DNA from: Eubacteriales bacterium mix99
GTDB taxonomy: Bacteria > Bacillota > Clostridia > Caldicoprobacterales > DTU083
Length of the DNA: 64,000 nucleotides
Assembly (NCBI GenBank): GCA_038396605.1
Contig: CP121690.1
Span: 1,334,500 to 1,398,499 of the forward strand
Direction: 5' to 3'
A program made the translations under genes and the position numbers. The notes beneath the pieces are model-generated. The model made no database searches. It saw nothing but the letters and a program-made list of their open reading frames with translations, and had not been told where the DNA came from. Within the stretch, counting starts at the first letter, position 1. The number at the start of each line of letters is the position of its first letter. Positions 45,654 to 53,502 of this stretch are shown piece after piece.

Positions 45654-45788
45654 CTGCTTGATAACGAGAAGTCGGTGTGGTAGCATTGAGGTACGGCAGC
45701 AACCGCTCCAAAGCCTATCCCGCTGTTAGAGATGGCTGCTGCCGACATCTGCCGTAAGCCACACCGGCAGAGGCTCGTTGTCAAGCAG
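45654..45788. other. Large nested stem structure in the tail of the IS
   Basis: Outer arms CTGCTTGATAACGAG (45654-45668) and CTCGTTGTCAAGCAG (45774-45788) pair over 15 bp with one G-T. CGGTGTGG (45673-45680) pairs with CCACACCG (45759-45766). TACGGCAG (45692-45699) pairs with CTGCCGTA (45749-45756). The three helices are coaxial, giving one long structured element of 135 bp with no coding potential. Confidence 0.7.
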
Positions 45789-45936
45789 ATCGTGGAATAA
45801 ATGCAGCTGACAAGATTGATTGCTGTTAAAATTAATGAAATCAATCAAGACCACTGTTGCTAGTAAGAATATTTCAGGATGTCTCTATTCTTTCTTTCCC
45901 TACAGTAAATTGACGCTATCTTTTCCATTTTGTCAA

Positions 45937-45965
45937 TTGACACCTTGTCCCCTTTAAATTATAAT
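45937..45965 (+). promoter_or_regulatory. Consensus promoter of the cobalamin-uptake operon
   Basis: TTGACA (45937-45942), 17 bp, TATAAT (45960-45965), both perfect. It lies 21 bp beyond the right end of the IS. Confidence 0.9.
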
Positions 45966-46054
45966 AAAAAGGGTAGAAAAGAGATGTATTTCATATAGGA
46001 ATATGAAACGATACAAGGTTGCATCTTTTACATAACACATGATAGATTCATAAG

Positions 46055-46218
46055 TTTTCTGTGGTCAGGGCAGGACATGCCCTGTTGAAAGGAATCCGGT
46101 GAGAATCCGGAGCAGTTATCCCTGCTGTAAGGGGGACGAAAGAAGCAAGGGCCACTGGAAGGAAAGTTTTTCGGGAAGGCGCTTTGAGTAGGAGGAACCC
46201 AAGCCAGAACACAAAACA
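46055..46218 (+). ncRNA. Cobalamin riboswitch
   Basis: The conserved blocks of the B12 riboswitch appear in order: a P2-type hairpin GGGCAGGACATGCCC, AAAGGAATCCGGTGAGAATC with CCGGAGC, the L5 region GCCACTGGAAGG, GGGAAGGCGC, and a B12-box-like AAGCCAGAACAC at 46201-46212. It starts about 80 nt into the transcript made from the promoter at 45937. Ligand binding should switch off the downstream genes when cobalamin is plentiful. Confidence 0.92.
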
Positions 46219-46238
46219 CGGAAAGGAACTCAGTTGCA

Positions 46239-46270
46239 GCGTCCATAGGCAGAATGGAGGTGTGTTTTTT
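46239..46270 (+). terminator. Possible expression-platform terminator
   Basis: A short stem TCCAT/ATGGA extended by C-G and G-T pairs precedes TTTTTT (46265-46270); another T-run follows at 46277-46283. The hairpin is weak, so the call is tentative. Confidence 0.35.
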
Positions 46271-46458
46271 GCGCTCTTTTTTTGTTGCAAGGTTTATCGT
46301 TCCTGCAGACGAGTAGGGCAGAAATCATTTTCCTTTCCTATCTTTGTTACAGACGGTCAGGTGATAAACATTGCTTGCGGTGAAAGTGTTTATAAGATTA
46401 CCGGGAAGCAGAGCAAGCGGAGTAAGGAAATATTATTAGAAAAGGAAGATATCGAAAA

Positions 46459-48255
46459 ATGAAGATATTTATGAAAGAAATGAAGAAAATCGCGGCAGTT
46501 CTTCTTATCGTAATGATGCTGTTCATGCAGTTTCCTGCTTCGGTTTTTGCTGATGCAAAAGTCGGACAAGTTAAGGTTATTGCAGAGAATTCCACATACT
46601 CCAAAGAAGCAGGTACAGCAAGGCCGGTAAGTGCCATAATCCAGGAAACAAGGGCATATATGCTGTCAATCGACAAAGCTCCCGCCGTGGGAAGCGAGTG
46701 GTTTGTTTTGGGCCTGGCAAGAAGCGGAATGGATTTAAACGATCCTTATTTTGCAACTTATTACAATAATCTGGTGGAATATCTGAAACAGAATAATGGG
46801 GTATTGCACAAAAGAAAATACACGGAATATTCCAAAACGATTCTTGTCCTGACCGCTATGGGAAAAGACGCGGAGAATGTGGGCGGATACAATCTCCTGG
46901 AGCCCCTGGCGGACTTTGCCGGCGTAAAAAGGCAGGGATTGAACGGTCCGATCTGGGCATTGATTGCTCTCAGCTCCAAACCCGATTACAAAATTCCAAA
47001 GGCAGCCGGCGATGTGGAACAGACAACGGAAGAGAAGCTGATTCAGTTTGTTCTGGGGCGGCAGCTGGAGGACGGAGGATGGGCCCTGGCAGGCAAAAAA
47101 GCAGATTCCGACATGACGGGAATGGCTTTGCAGTCCCTGGCTCCGTATTACAGGAAAGCGGGCTATGAAGAAGTCACCCGGGCAGCGGACCGGGGCCTGG
47201 ACTGCCTGAGCAGTATACAGAATGAAGCAGGAGGATACGGCAGCATGGGAGTGGAGACATCAGAGTCCAGCGCGCAGGTTCTTACCGCGCTGACTGCTCT
47301 GGGTGTGGATCCGCAAACGGATGCCCGGTTTATCAAAAATGGAAAATGGCTGGTCGGAAATCTGATCTCCTACCATGTGGATGGAAGCGGATTCATGCAC
47401 GTCAAACCCGGTGGCGGGAATAACGGAGGCGCGGCGGCAGGTACCGTGGACGGCATGTCTACGGAACAGGGATTTTATTCTTTGGTGGCCTATCAGAGAT
47501 TTCTGGATGGGAAAACCAGTCTGTATGATATGTCGGATTTGAAGGCAGATCCCGGAAAGGAACCAGGGGAACCCGAAAAGGAACCGGGGGAACCCGAAAA
47601 GGAACCGGGGGAACCCGAAAAGGAACCGGGGGAACCCGAAAAGGAACCGGAGGAACCCGGAAAAGAGCCGGAGGGTCCTGGAAAAGAGCCGGGGGGTCCT
47701 GGAAAAGAGCCGGGGGGTCCTGGAAAAGAATCGGAGGAACCCGGAAAAGGGACAGAAGATCCCGGAAAGGAAACGGACAAGCCGGGGAACGGAGGGCATA
47801 CGGGAGACGGGAGCCACACCGGAGAAACGACCCCTAAAAACGGTGTCCCGTCATCCGGAAAGACGAAATCCACGACTTCCGGAAAGTCTGCTTCCCGGAA
47901 GATCTTCCCTCATAAAACTGCGGTGAAAAGTATTTCGATGGAAAGAACCGTTGCTCCAAAGTCCTCGCTCAAAAAGGTGGCATCCAGGGATACCGCTGTA
48001 AAAGAAGAGACAGGGACAAAGGAAGACATCGGTGCAAAGCAGCCGTGGAGTTTCCAGGGGGCAGAATATAAGCCTGAAAAGGCTTTGAAGGGGAAAGGCA
48101 CAAAAAGTATCCCGGCAGCTGCGAATTCTGAACAGAAAGAACACTCTCAAACGTTGCCCGGGAAGTTTTTCCCCTGTCTGCTGTGTATTCTCGGCGGCGG
48201 CGCGGCCATCGGAGCAGGTGTTTACTTCAGGAAAAGAGCGAAAAAGGTATCATAG
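46459..48255 (+). CDS. Surface-anchored alpha/alpha-toroid protein, transcobalamin alpha-domain-like
   Basis: The 598-residue product starts with a Sec signal peptide ending VFADA (~residue 33). Residues ~55-355 are terpenoid-cyclase/prenyltransferase-type helical repeats (FVLGRQLEDGGWALAGKK, MTGMALQSLAPYYRKAGYE, LSSIQNEAGGYGSMG), the alpha/alpha-barrel fold shared with the cobalamin-binding alpha domain of intrinsic factor and transcobalamin. Next comes a stalk of eleven 7-residue PxKEPxx units, a Ser/Thr/Lys-rich spacer and a C-terminal anchor (FFPCLLCILGGGAAIGAGVY, then RKRAKK). LPGKF before the anchor is not a true LPXTG. A cobalamin riboswitch upstream and ECF genes downstream suggest it binds a corrinoid; the binding itself is inferred. 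Confidence 0.8.
   Translation: MKIFMKEMKKIAAVLLIVMMLFMQFPASVFADAKVGQVKVIAENSTYSKEAGTARPVSAIIQETRAYMLSIDKAPAVGSEWFVLGLARSGMDLNDPYFATYYNNLVEYLKQNNGVLHKRKYTEYSKTILVLTAMGKDAENVGGYNLLEPLADFAGVKRQGLNGPIWALIALSSKPDYKIPKAAGDVEQTTEEKLIQFVLGRQLEDGGWALAGKKADSDMTGMALQSLAPYYRKAGYEEVTRAADRGLDCLSSIQNEAGGYGSMGVETSESSAQVLTALTALGVDPQTDARFIKNGKWLVGNLISYHVDGSGFMHVKPGGGNNGGAAAGTVDGMSTEQGFYSLVAYQRFLDGKTSLYDMSDLKADPGKEPGEPEKEPGEPEKEPGEPEKEPGEPEKEPEEPGKEPEGPGKEPGGPGKEPGGPGKESEEPGKGTEDPGKETDKPGNGGHTGDGSHTGETTPKNGVPSSGKTKSTTSGKSASRKIFPHKTAVKSISMERTVAPKSSLKKVASRDTAVKEETGTKEDIGAKQPWSFQGAEYKPEKALKGKGTKSIPAAANSEQKEHSQTLPGKFFPCLLCILGGGAAIGAGVYFRKRAKKVS
47551..47781 (+). repeat. Tandem 21-bp repeats encoding a Pro/Glu/Lys stalk
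   Basis: Eleven 21-bp units encode PxKEPxx heptads. The first five are nearly identical (GGAACCGGGGGAACCCGAAAA) and later ones diverge. Such an array is prone to copy-number change. Confidence 0.9.
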
Positions 48256-48275
48256 CATAGGGAGAGAGGAAATTC

Positions 48276-49622
48276 ATGAGACGAAGAATCGTTCGGACTC
48301 TGACATCTGTTTTACTGGCTGGTATGATGCTGTTCGCAGCCGGTTGTGATTTCAGTACCAACAGCGGGAAAGCAGCAAAATGGGATCAGCAGGCCGGAAC
48401 CTTCAGTACAAAACATGAGAAAAACGGGGATGCCCTGAAGGAAAAAAATGAGCTTCCCGGGGATGGAATCATTACAAAGGCTCAAATGAAGACGATAGCG
48501 GGCAGGGATGGAAGCTATGAATTCTATTCCGAAGATCCGGATACCGGCATCACCTACACCTGGACCTATGAGGGAGAGAAAATACAAAACCCCATAGAGC
48601 AGAAGATGAAGGTACGCTTTCCGGAGGAAAAGACGGAGAAAGTGAAAGAATCCGCCAATCACGCCACTGTTGGCCTGGGAGTTGCTCTGGAAAAGGCAAA
48701 TCTGGCAGCTCCCGCGAAGCTGACTTTGTCCCTGCCGGAAAAACTGGATGCGGATTCTGTTGTTTTATGTAAGCTGGTAGACAAAAAGCCGGCAAAAATG
48801 TGCGGCGTTTCCATCGGCACCGATACAAAAGAGGGAAAGGAAATAACCACTTTGAGCTTTCCCGTCCTGGAAATGGGAGATACCTATTATCTGGTAGGCG
48901 GAAAGACAAAGGCGGATGAAGTGGATGAAGTAGCTTCCGGGGAAGCTGTTTCCAATCAGGCGGATCCGGGCAAAGCCTCTTCCGGCGAAAAAGGAACTCC
49001 TGCAGAAAACAGCGGTTCAGGGCAAAGGGCAGCCAAGGTGACGGAAGACACTTCCCCCGGCGTGGGGAGCACGCAGGGTCCGGAAAAGACAGCAAAGGGC
49101 AGCGTGGATATCCGGGACAGAACTGCCGGAAATGGAAAAAGTGATCAAAGCAATAAAGATGATGGGAATGCGGGGAATGCGCAAAAGGATCGTACCGAAA
49201 AAACGGCTCACACCTGCACGATCTCCATAGACTGTCTGACCATTTCCGCAAATTCGGGAAAGTTGAATTCCTCCAAGAAGGGCTTTGTGCCGAAAAACGG
49301 ATGGATTCTGAGTAGCAAAACGGTGGAGTATACCCCCGGGGAAACCGTGTATGATGTGCTGTACCGTGTTTGCCGGGAAAGAGGGATCCAGACGGAAGCT
49401 TCCTATACTCCTGCCTACAGCTCCTATTATGTGGAAGGGATTCATCAGCTCTATGAATTTGATGTTGGGGATCTTTCCGGATGGATGTACAGCGTAAACG
49501 GGTGGTTTCCCAACTATGGATGTTCCAAATATGAGGTAAGCGACGGAGATACGATTGCATGGCGCTACACCTGTGATCTGGGCCGGGACGTCGGCGATCA
49601 GTATTGGGAGAATGGACAATGA
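48276..49622 (+). CDS. DUF4430 lipoprotein, transcobalamin beta-domain-like
   Basis: The 448-residue product has a lipobox LLAGMMLFAAGC (Cys near residue 24), so it is lipid-anchored outside the membrane. The middle (about 60-210) is a beta-rich region of unknown type followed by a Ser/Gly/Lys/Asn-rich linker. The C-terminal 120 residues are a DUF4430 domain: CTISIDCLTISANSG, YTPGETVYDVLYRVC, GDLSGWMYSVNGWFPNYGCS. DUF4430 resembles the C-terminal cap domain of transcobalamin and intrinsic factor. It follows the alpha-toroid gene by 20 bp and overlaps ecfT by ATGA. A joint role with that protein in gripping a corrinoid is inferred. Confidence 0.82.
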   Translation: MRRRIVRTLTSVLLAGMMLFAAGCDFSTNSGKAAKWDQQAGTFSTKHEKNGDALKEKNELPGDGIITKAQMKTIAGRDGSYEFYSEDPDTGITYTWTYEGEKIQNPIEQKMKVRFPEEKTEKVKESANHATVGLGVALEKANLAAPAKLTLSLPEKLDADSVVLCKLVDKKPAKMCGVSIGTDTKEGKEITTLSFPVLEMGDTYYLVGGKTKADEVDEVASGEAVSNQADPGKASSGEKGTPAENSGSGQRAAKVTEDTSPGVGSTQGPEKTAKGSVDIRDRTAGNGKSDQSNKDDGNAGNAQKDRTEKTAHTCTISIDCLTISANSGKLNSSKKGFVPKNGWILSSKTVEYTPGETVYDVLYRVCRERGIQTEASYTPAYSSYYVEGIHQLYEFDVGDLSGWMYSVNGWFPNYGCSKYEVSDGDTIAWRYTCDLGRDVGDQYWENGQ

Positions 49623-50584
49623 GCGGAACGCGCAGAAGGGCGGATGCGTTTTCAGAATGTCATCCGGCAGTGAACTTTTTCTATTTCCTGATCGTTCTTT
49701 TGGTTTCCATGTTCCTGAGTCATCCGGTTTTGCTTGGAATTTCCTTTTTCGGAGGCCTGTGCTATTCGATACGGCTCAGAGGCCGGAGGCAGGTTGTGAA
49801 ATTCAATCTGCTGTTTACCCTGCCGGCCATGGTCATTGTGGCTTTTGTCAATCCGGCCTTCAATCATTACGGAGTGACGTTCCTTTTCTATCTGAAAACA
49901 GGCCCGGTAACCCTGGAAGCCATGGTCTATGGTGTTGTGCTGGCTTCCATGATGTTTATCGCTGTGTTATGGTTTTCCTGCTTTAATGAAGTGATGACCA
50001 CGGATAAATTCGTCTACCTGTTTGGACGGGTGATTCCGGCACTGTCCCTGGTGCTTTCCATGGCCTTCCGGTTTGTGCCGCGGTTTGAGGCGCAGTTGCA
50101 TGTGATACGGAAAGGGCAGAAGGCAATTGGAAGGGATGTGCGCAATGGAAATGTGCTGCAGAAAATCCGACATGGGATCACCATTTTATCCATAATGATT
50201 ACCTGGGCACTGGAAAATGCCATCGGGACATCGGATTCCATGCGGGCCAGGGGATACGGGATGAAAGGAAGAACGGCGTTCTCCCTCTTTCGTTTTGATG
50301 CGCGGGACGGGAAGGTGTCGGCCGTGCTGGCGGCCCTTTTTTCGGTCTGTCTCATTGGATTCCACAAGGGTGTGGCATCCGCTCAATATAATCCGGTAAT
50401 CCGGATCGGAGGACTTCCCCTGAGCGGACAGAGCCTGCCGGTGTATGCCGCCTGGGCAGGGATCTGCTTTTTTCCGGTACTGATGGGATTGTGGGAGGAT
50501 CATACCTTTCGGAAACTGGAAGCCATGGGAAACCGGGAGCGGCATCTCCCGTGGTATCTGACCGACGGGAGGGCAGCATCTTGA
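49619..50584 (+). CDS. ecfT: ECF transporter transmembrane component EcfT
   Basis: The ~321-residue membrane protein has about six helices. FSECHPAVNFFYFLIVLL is the usual start of the family. RVIPALSLVLSMAFRFVPRF leads to the first cytoplasmic coupling helix, and TSDSMRARGYGMKGRTAFS contains the Ala-Arg-Gly coupling motif that docks on the ATPases. It is coupled to both neighbours by 4-bp overlaps (ATGA before, TTGA after). In this operon it should energise the adjoining S component. Confidence 0.9.
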   Translation: MSGTRRRADAFSECHPAVNFFYFLIVLLVSMFLSHPVLLGISFFGGLCYSIRLRGRRQVVKFNLLFTLPAMVIVAFVNPAFNHYGVTFLFYLKTGPVTLEAMVYGVVLASMMFIAVLWFSCFNEVMTTDKFVYLFGRVIPALSLVLSMAFRFVPRFEAQLHVIRKGQKAIGRDVRNGNVLQKIRHGITILSIMITWALENAIGTSDSMRARGYGMKGRTAFSLFRFDARDGKVSAVLAALFSVCLIGFHKGVASAQYNPVIRIGGLPLSGQSLPVYAAWAGICFFPVLMGLWEDHTFRKLEAMGNRERHLPWYLTDGRAAS

Positions 50585-52430
50585 ATTGTATTGAAGTGAA
50601 GGATTTCAGCTTCCGCTATCCCAACGCAAAGATCCCGGCTTTGTCGGGATCCGTATGGAGGTGGAGGAAGGCAGCTTTACCGTGCTTTGCGGGAAGAGCG
50701 GCTGCGGAAAGAGTACGCTGCTGCGTCACCTGAAGACCGTTCTGGCACCGCATGGGGAAAGGAAAGGCACGATACGCTGCATGGGAAAGGACCTTAAGGC
50801 CGTGGACCAGCGCACGCAGGCTGCCGGCATCGGATATGTCCTGCAGAACCCGGAAAATCAGATCGTGACGGATAAGGTATGGCATGAACTGGCTTTCGGG
50901 CTGGAAAGCCTGGGGTATGACACTCCTACGATACGGCTGCGCGTAGGGGAGATGGCTTCTTATTTCGGGATACAGGAATGGTTCCGGAAAAATGTAAACG
51001 AATTGTCGGGAGGGCAGAAGCAGCTCTTGAACCTGGCGTCCGTCATGGCCATGCATCCATGTCTTTTGATCCTGGACGAACCCACCTCGCAGCTGGATCC
51101 GATAGCTGCTTCGGATTTTCTTGAGACGATCCGAAGAATCAACCGGGATACCGGGACCACCGTTCTCCTTACCGAACAGCGTCTGGAAAATGTCATCCCC
51201 TGGGCGGACCAGGTTTACGTCATGGAAGAGGGACAGATGCTGGTTCATGGGACTCCGGAGGATGTGGGGAAGTTTTTGAAGGACAAAGATCATGACATGT
51301 TTCTTGCCATGCCGGCTCCCATGCAGATCTGTGCGGGAGTCCGCCGCTTGTGGGATGATTCCGGATCCTCCGGTCTGTCCCCGGAACCTTCCGGATCCGG
51401 AAAGCCGTCTTCCGGCCTTTCCGTGTGTCCTCTGACGGTTCGTCAGGGCCGCCGCTGGCTTCGGGAACTGCTGGAAACCATGGTACCCGGAATGGTGTCC
51501 GGGCCGCCATCCCATAAGCTGTTTTCGGATCCTGCGGGAAAGAGAACGGGCAGGGGTCATCAGAACCGGAGGCAGCAGGAAATCCCCGAGATTCGTATCC
51601 GGGATGTCTGGTTTCGTAACGAACGAGCCCTGCCGGATGTGGTGCGGGACTTGTCCCTTGAGATCTGGAAAGGGGAAATATTTGCCCTGGTCGGTGGAAA
51701 CGGCACGGGGAAAAGCACCGCCATGAGCCTGATTGCCGGGATCCGGTCCCCGTACCGGGGGAGGATCTGGCTGGAAGGCAGAGAGATCGGAAAGTACAGT
51801 GACGATGAGCTGTATCATGGATTTCTGGGCGTCATGCCCCAGGATCCGCAAAGCCTGTTTGTAAAAAAGGCGGTACGGGAAGACCTGTATGAAATGATCG
51901 GTGGGAAACGGGAAAGGAAGAGCAAGGCATATCCCATTGATATGAAAAAGGCAGATGCAGTGAAAGGGATCGTCGCCCTGACAAAGCTTGGACATCTTCT
52001 GGATCGTCATCCCTATGATTTGAGCGGCGGAGAACAGCAGAGGCTGGCGCTGGCCAAAGTGCTGCTGCTGCGCCCCAGGATTTTGCTGATGGATGAGCCG
52101 ACGAAAGGAATGGATAACCATTATAAAAGAGAGCTGGGAGAGATTCTGCGCACTTTGACCGGACACGGCGTGACGGTTCTGATGATCAGCCATGATATTG
52201 AATTCTGTGCGCAGTATGCCGACCGCACCGGCTTGTTTTTCCAGGGGAATGTCGTGGCCTGCAAGGATACCGCAAGCTTTTTTGCCGGCAATCCGTTCTA
52301 TACCACGGCGGCAAACCGTATGGCACGGCAATATTTTCCAGAAGCGGTTACAGTGGACGATGTGATCGATGCCGTGTCACAGGTGTCCAAAAAAGAGAAA
52401 GAGGATCTGTCTCATGCAGAAAGAGGATAA
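50581..52430 (+). pseudogene. ecfA: Fused ECF ATPase (EcfA-EcfA') with an apparent 1-nt deletion
   Basis: Two ABC ATPase domains lie in one gene. TTG 50581 has GGGAGGG upstream and overlaps the ecfT stop, and gives CIEVKDFSFRYPNAKIPALSG. From there the correct continuation, IRMEVEEGSFTVLCGKSG, is in another frame. The junction TCGGGATC (50644-50651) needs one more base, most simply a fourth G. NBD1: GKSGCGKST, LSGGQKQ, LLILDEPTSQLDP. A ~90-residue linker follows. NBD2: GGNGTGKST, LSGGEQQRLALAKVLL, ILLMDEPTKGMD. The rest is intact to 52430. Translation from an internal ATG (50655) would lose strand 1 and the A-loop Tyr. Either a true mutation or a homopolymer sequencing error. Confidence 0.85.
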
Positions 52431-53292
52431 GTTGAATGCTTTCCTGGATGCCTTCCTGGGAAGCGGAAAACAGCGCTGGTCAGCGGATGCGGACTTCCGG
52501 GAGGAACAGGATCCCACCGGGCAGGAGAAAAGGGAAAGGAACCGGAAGGATCCGGACGGGATTATTGCACCCGGAGACAGGGGAAAACTGCCGGCCCGGA
52601 CGATTGTGTCTGTCTTTTTGATCCTCCTGCTGATCCCTCTTACCATCTGGATTGGAATCCGTTTTCTGAATGACCGGAAGTATCTGTTGATCAGCCTGCT
52701 CATTGCGATCTATTGCATGATCCCTTTTTTTATGGTATTCGAAAGCCGTAAGCCCCAGGCAAGGGAGCTGCTGATCATTTCCGTGCTGGTGTCCATTGCA
52801 GTAGCAGGGCGGGCCGCCTTTTTCATGGTGCCCGGTTTCAAGCCGATGGCGGCAGTCGCGATTATCACAGGGGTTTGCTTTGGCGCCGAATCCGGTTTTC
52901 TTGTGGGCGCGATTTCCATGCTTGTCTCCAACATGATGTTCGGACAGGGGCCGTGGACGCCCTGGCAGATGTTTTCCATGGGGATCATAGGATTTCTGGC
53001 GGGCATTTTGTTTCAGAAAGGCTGGCTGAAGGCAAAGAAAGGGTCACTGTGCATTTATGGCTTTCTTGCCACGCTTTTTATTTATGGCGGCATCATGAAT
53101 CCGGCTTCCCTTCTGATGATGTCCTATGCGGTCACGAAGGAAAGTCTGCTGGCGGTTTATATCTCAGGGATTCCGGTGGACCTGGTACATGCTTCCGCAA
53201 CGGTGTTTTTTTTGTTTCTGGCAGCCAGGCCCATGATCGAAAAATTGGAGCGCATCAAGATAAAATACGGTTTGATACAGGATGGATATTGA
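52414..53292 (+). CDS. ECF transporter S component, cobalamin-type (CbrT-like)
   Basis: The ~292-residue product has a ~65-residue hydrophilic N-terminal extension and then six hydrophobic helices. FFMVPGFKPMAAVAIITGVC and MFGQGPWTPWQMFSMGIIGF are characteristic of cobalamin-type S components. The start overlaps the ecfA end by 17 bp. S components bind the vitamin and pass it inward with EcfT/EcfA. The riboswitch makes cobalamin or a precursor the likely substrate. The long charged N-terminal extension is unusual for an S component. A strong terminator follows. Confidence 0.85.
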   Translation: MQKEDKLNAFLDAFLGSGKQRWSADADFREEQDPTGQEKRERNRKDPDGIIAPGDRGKLPARTIVSVFLILLLIPLTIWIGIRFLNDRKYLLISLLIAIYCMIPFFMVFESRKPQARELLIISVLVSIAVAGRAAFFMVPGFKPMAAVAIITGVCFGAESGFLVGAISMLVSNMMFGQGPWTPWQMFSMGIIGFLAGILFQKGWLKAKKGSLCIYGFLATLFIYGGIMNPASLLMMSYAVTKESLLAVYISGIPVDLVHASATVFFLFLAARPMIEKLERIKIKYGLIQDGY

Positions 53293-53318
53293 AGCAGGGC
53301 AGATGCCCTGCTTTTTTA
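53292..53318 (+). terminator. Intrinsic terminator of the cobalamin operon
   Basis: GCAGGGCA (53294-53301) pairs with TGCCCTGC (53304-53311), then six T. Confidence 0.9.
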
Positions 53319-53407
53319 CAGGCGCAATTTGATATGCATTAACGGGAATATGGTCTCATGTAGAAATTGCAGGAATGGTTTGGGACTCCTTTTTGATTTG
53401 TTTATGG

Positions 53408-53458
53408 TATAATAAATACTGTTGTAGGAAGCTTTGCAAATTTGCAAACATTGCAAGG
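53408..53458 (+). promoter_or_regulatory. Extended -10 promoter and TTTGCAAA operator cluster for the FGGY kinase
   Basis: TGGTATAAT (TATAAT at 53408-53413) is an extended -10 without a good -35. Two abutting copies of the palindrome TTTGCAAA lie at 53433-53440 and 53441-53448, with a third TTGCAA at 53451-53456. They fall at about +14 to +38, where a repressor could block elongation or initiation. Confidence 0.55.
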
Positions 53459-53502
53459 CTGCATGGGGTGCAATGAAGACAACCGCATAAGGGAGGATCA
53501 TG

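Larger units (their letters stand above)
44046..45916 (+). mobile_element. ISLre2-family insertion sequence
   Basis: Imperfect terminal inverted repeats GCGTAAAGTTACCGTAGGG (44046-44064) and the complement of 45898-45916 match at 16 of 19 positions. Inside the left end a related motif is repeated 26 bp further in (TTACCGTAGGGATT, TTACCATAAGGATT). The element is about 1.87 kb with one transposase gene and a ~280-bp non-coding tail. I see no clear target duplication. A relic of one end is at 38309-38360. Confidence 0.8.

Noticed and set aside
46184..46462. 92-codon gene before the alpha-toroid gene
   Set aside because: It begins inside the cobalamin riboswitch and overlaps the true start; the first half is riboswitch RNA.
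47551..47781. CRISPR array
   Set aside because: Units are contiguous 21-bp in-frame coding repeats without spacers.
48130..48255. LPXTG sortase signal on the alpha-toroid protein
   Set aside because: The motif before the anchor is LPGKF, lacking the Thr-Gly; it may simply be membrane-anchored.
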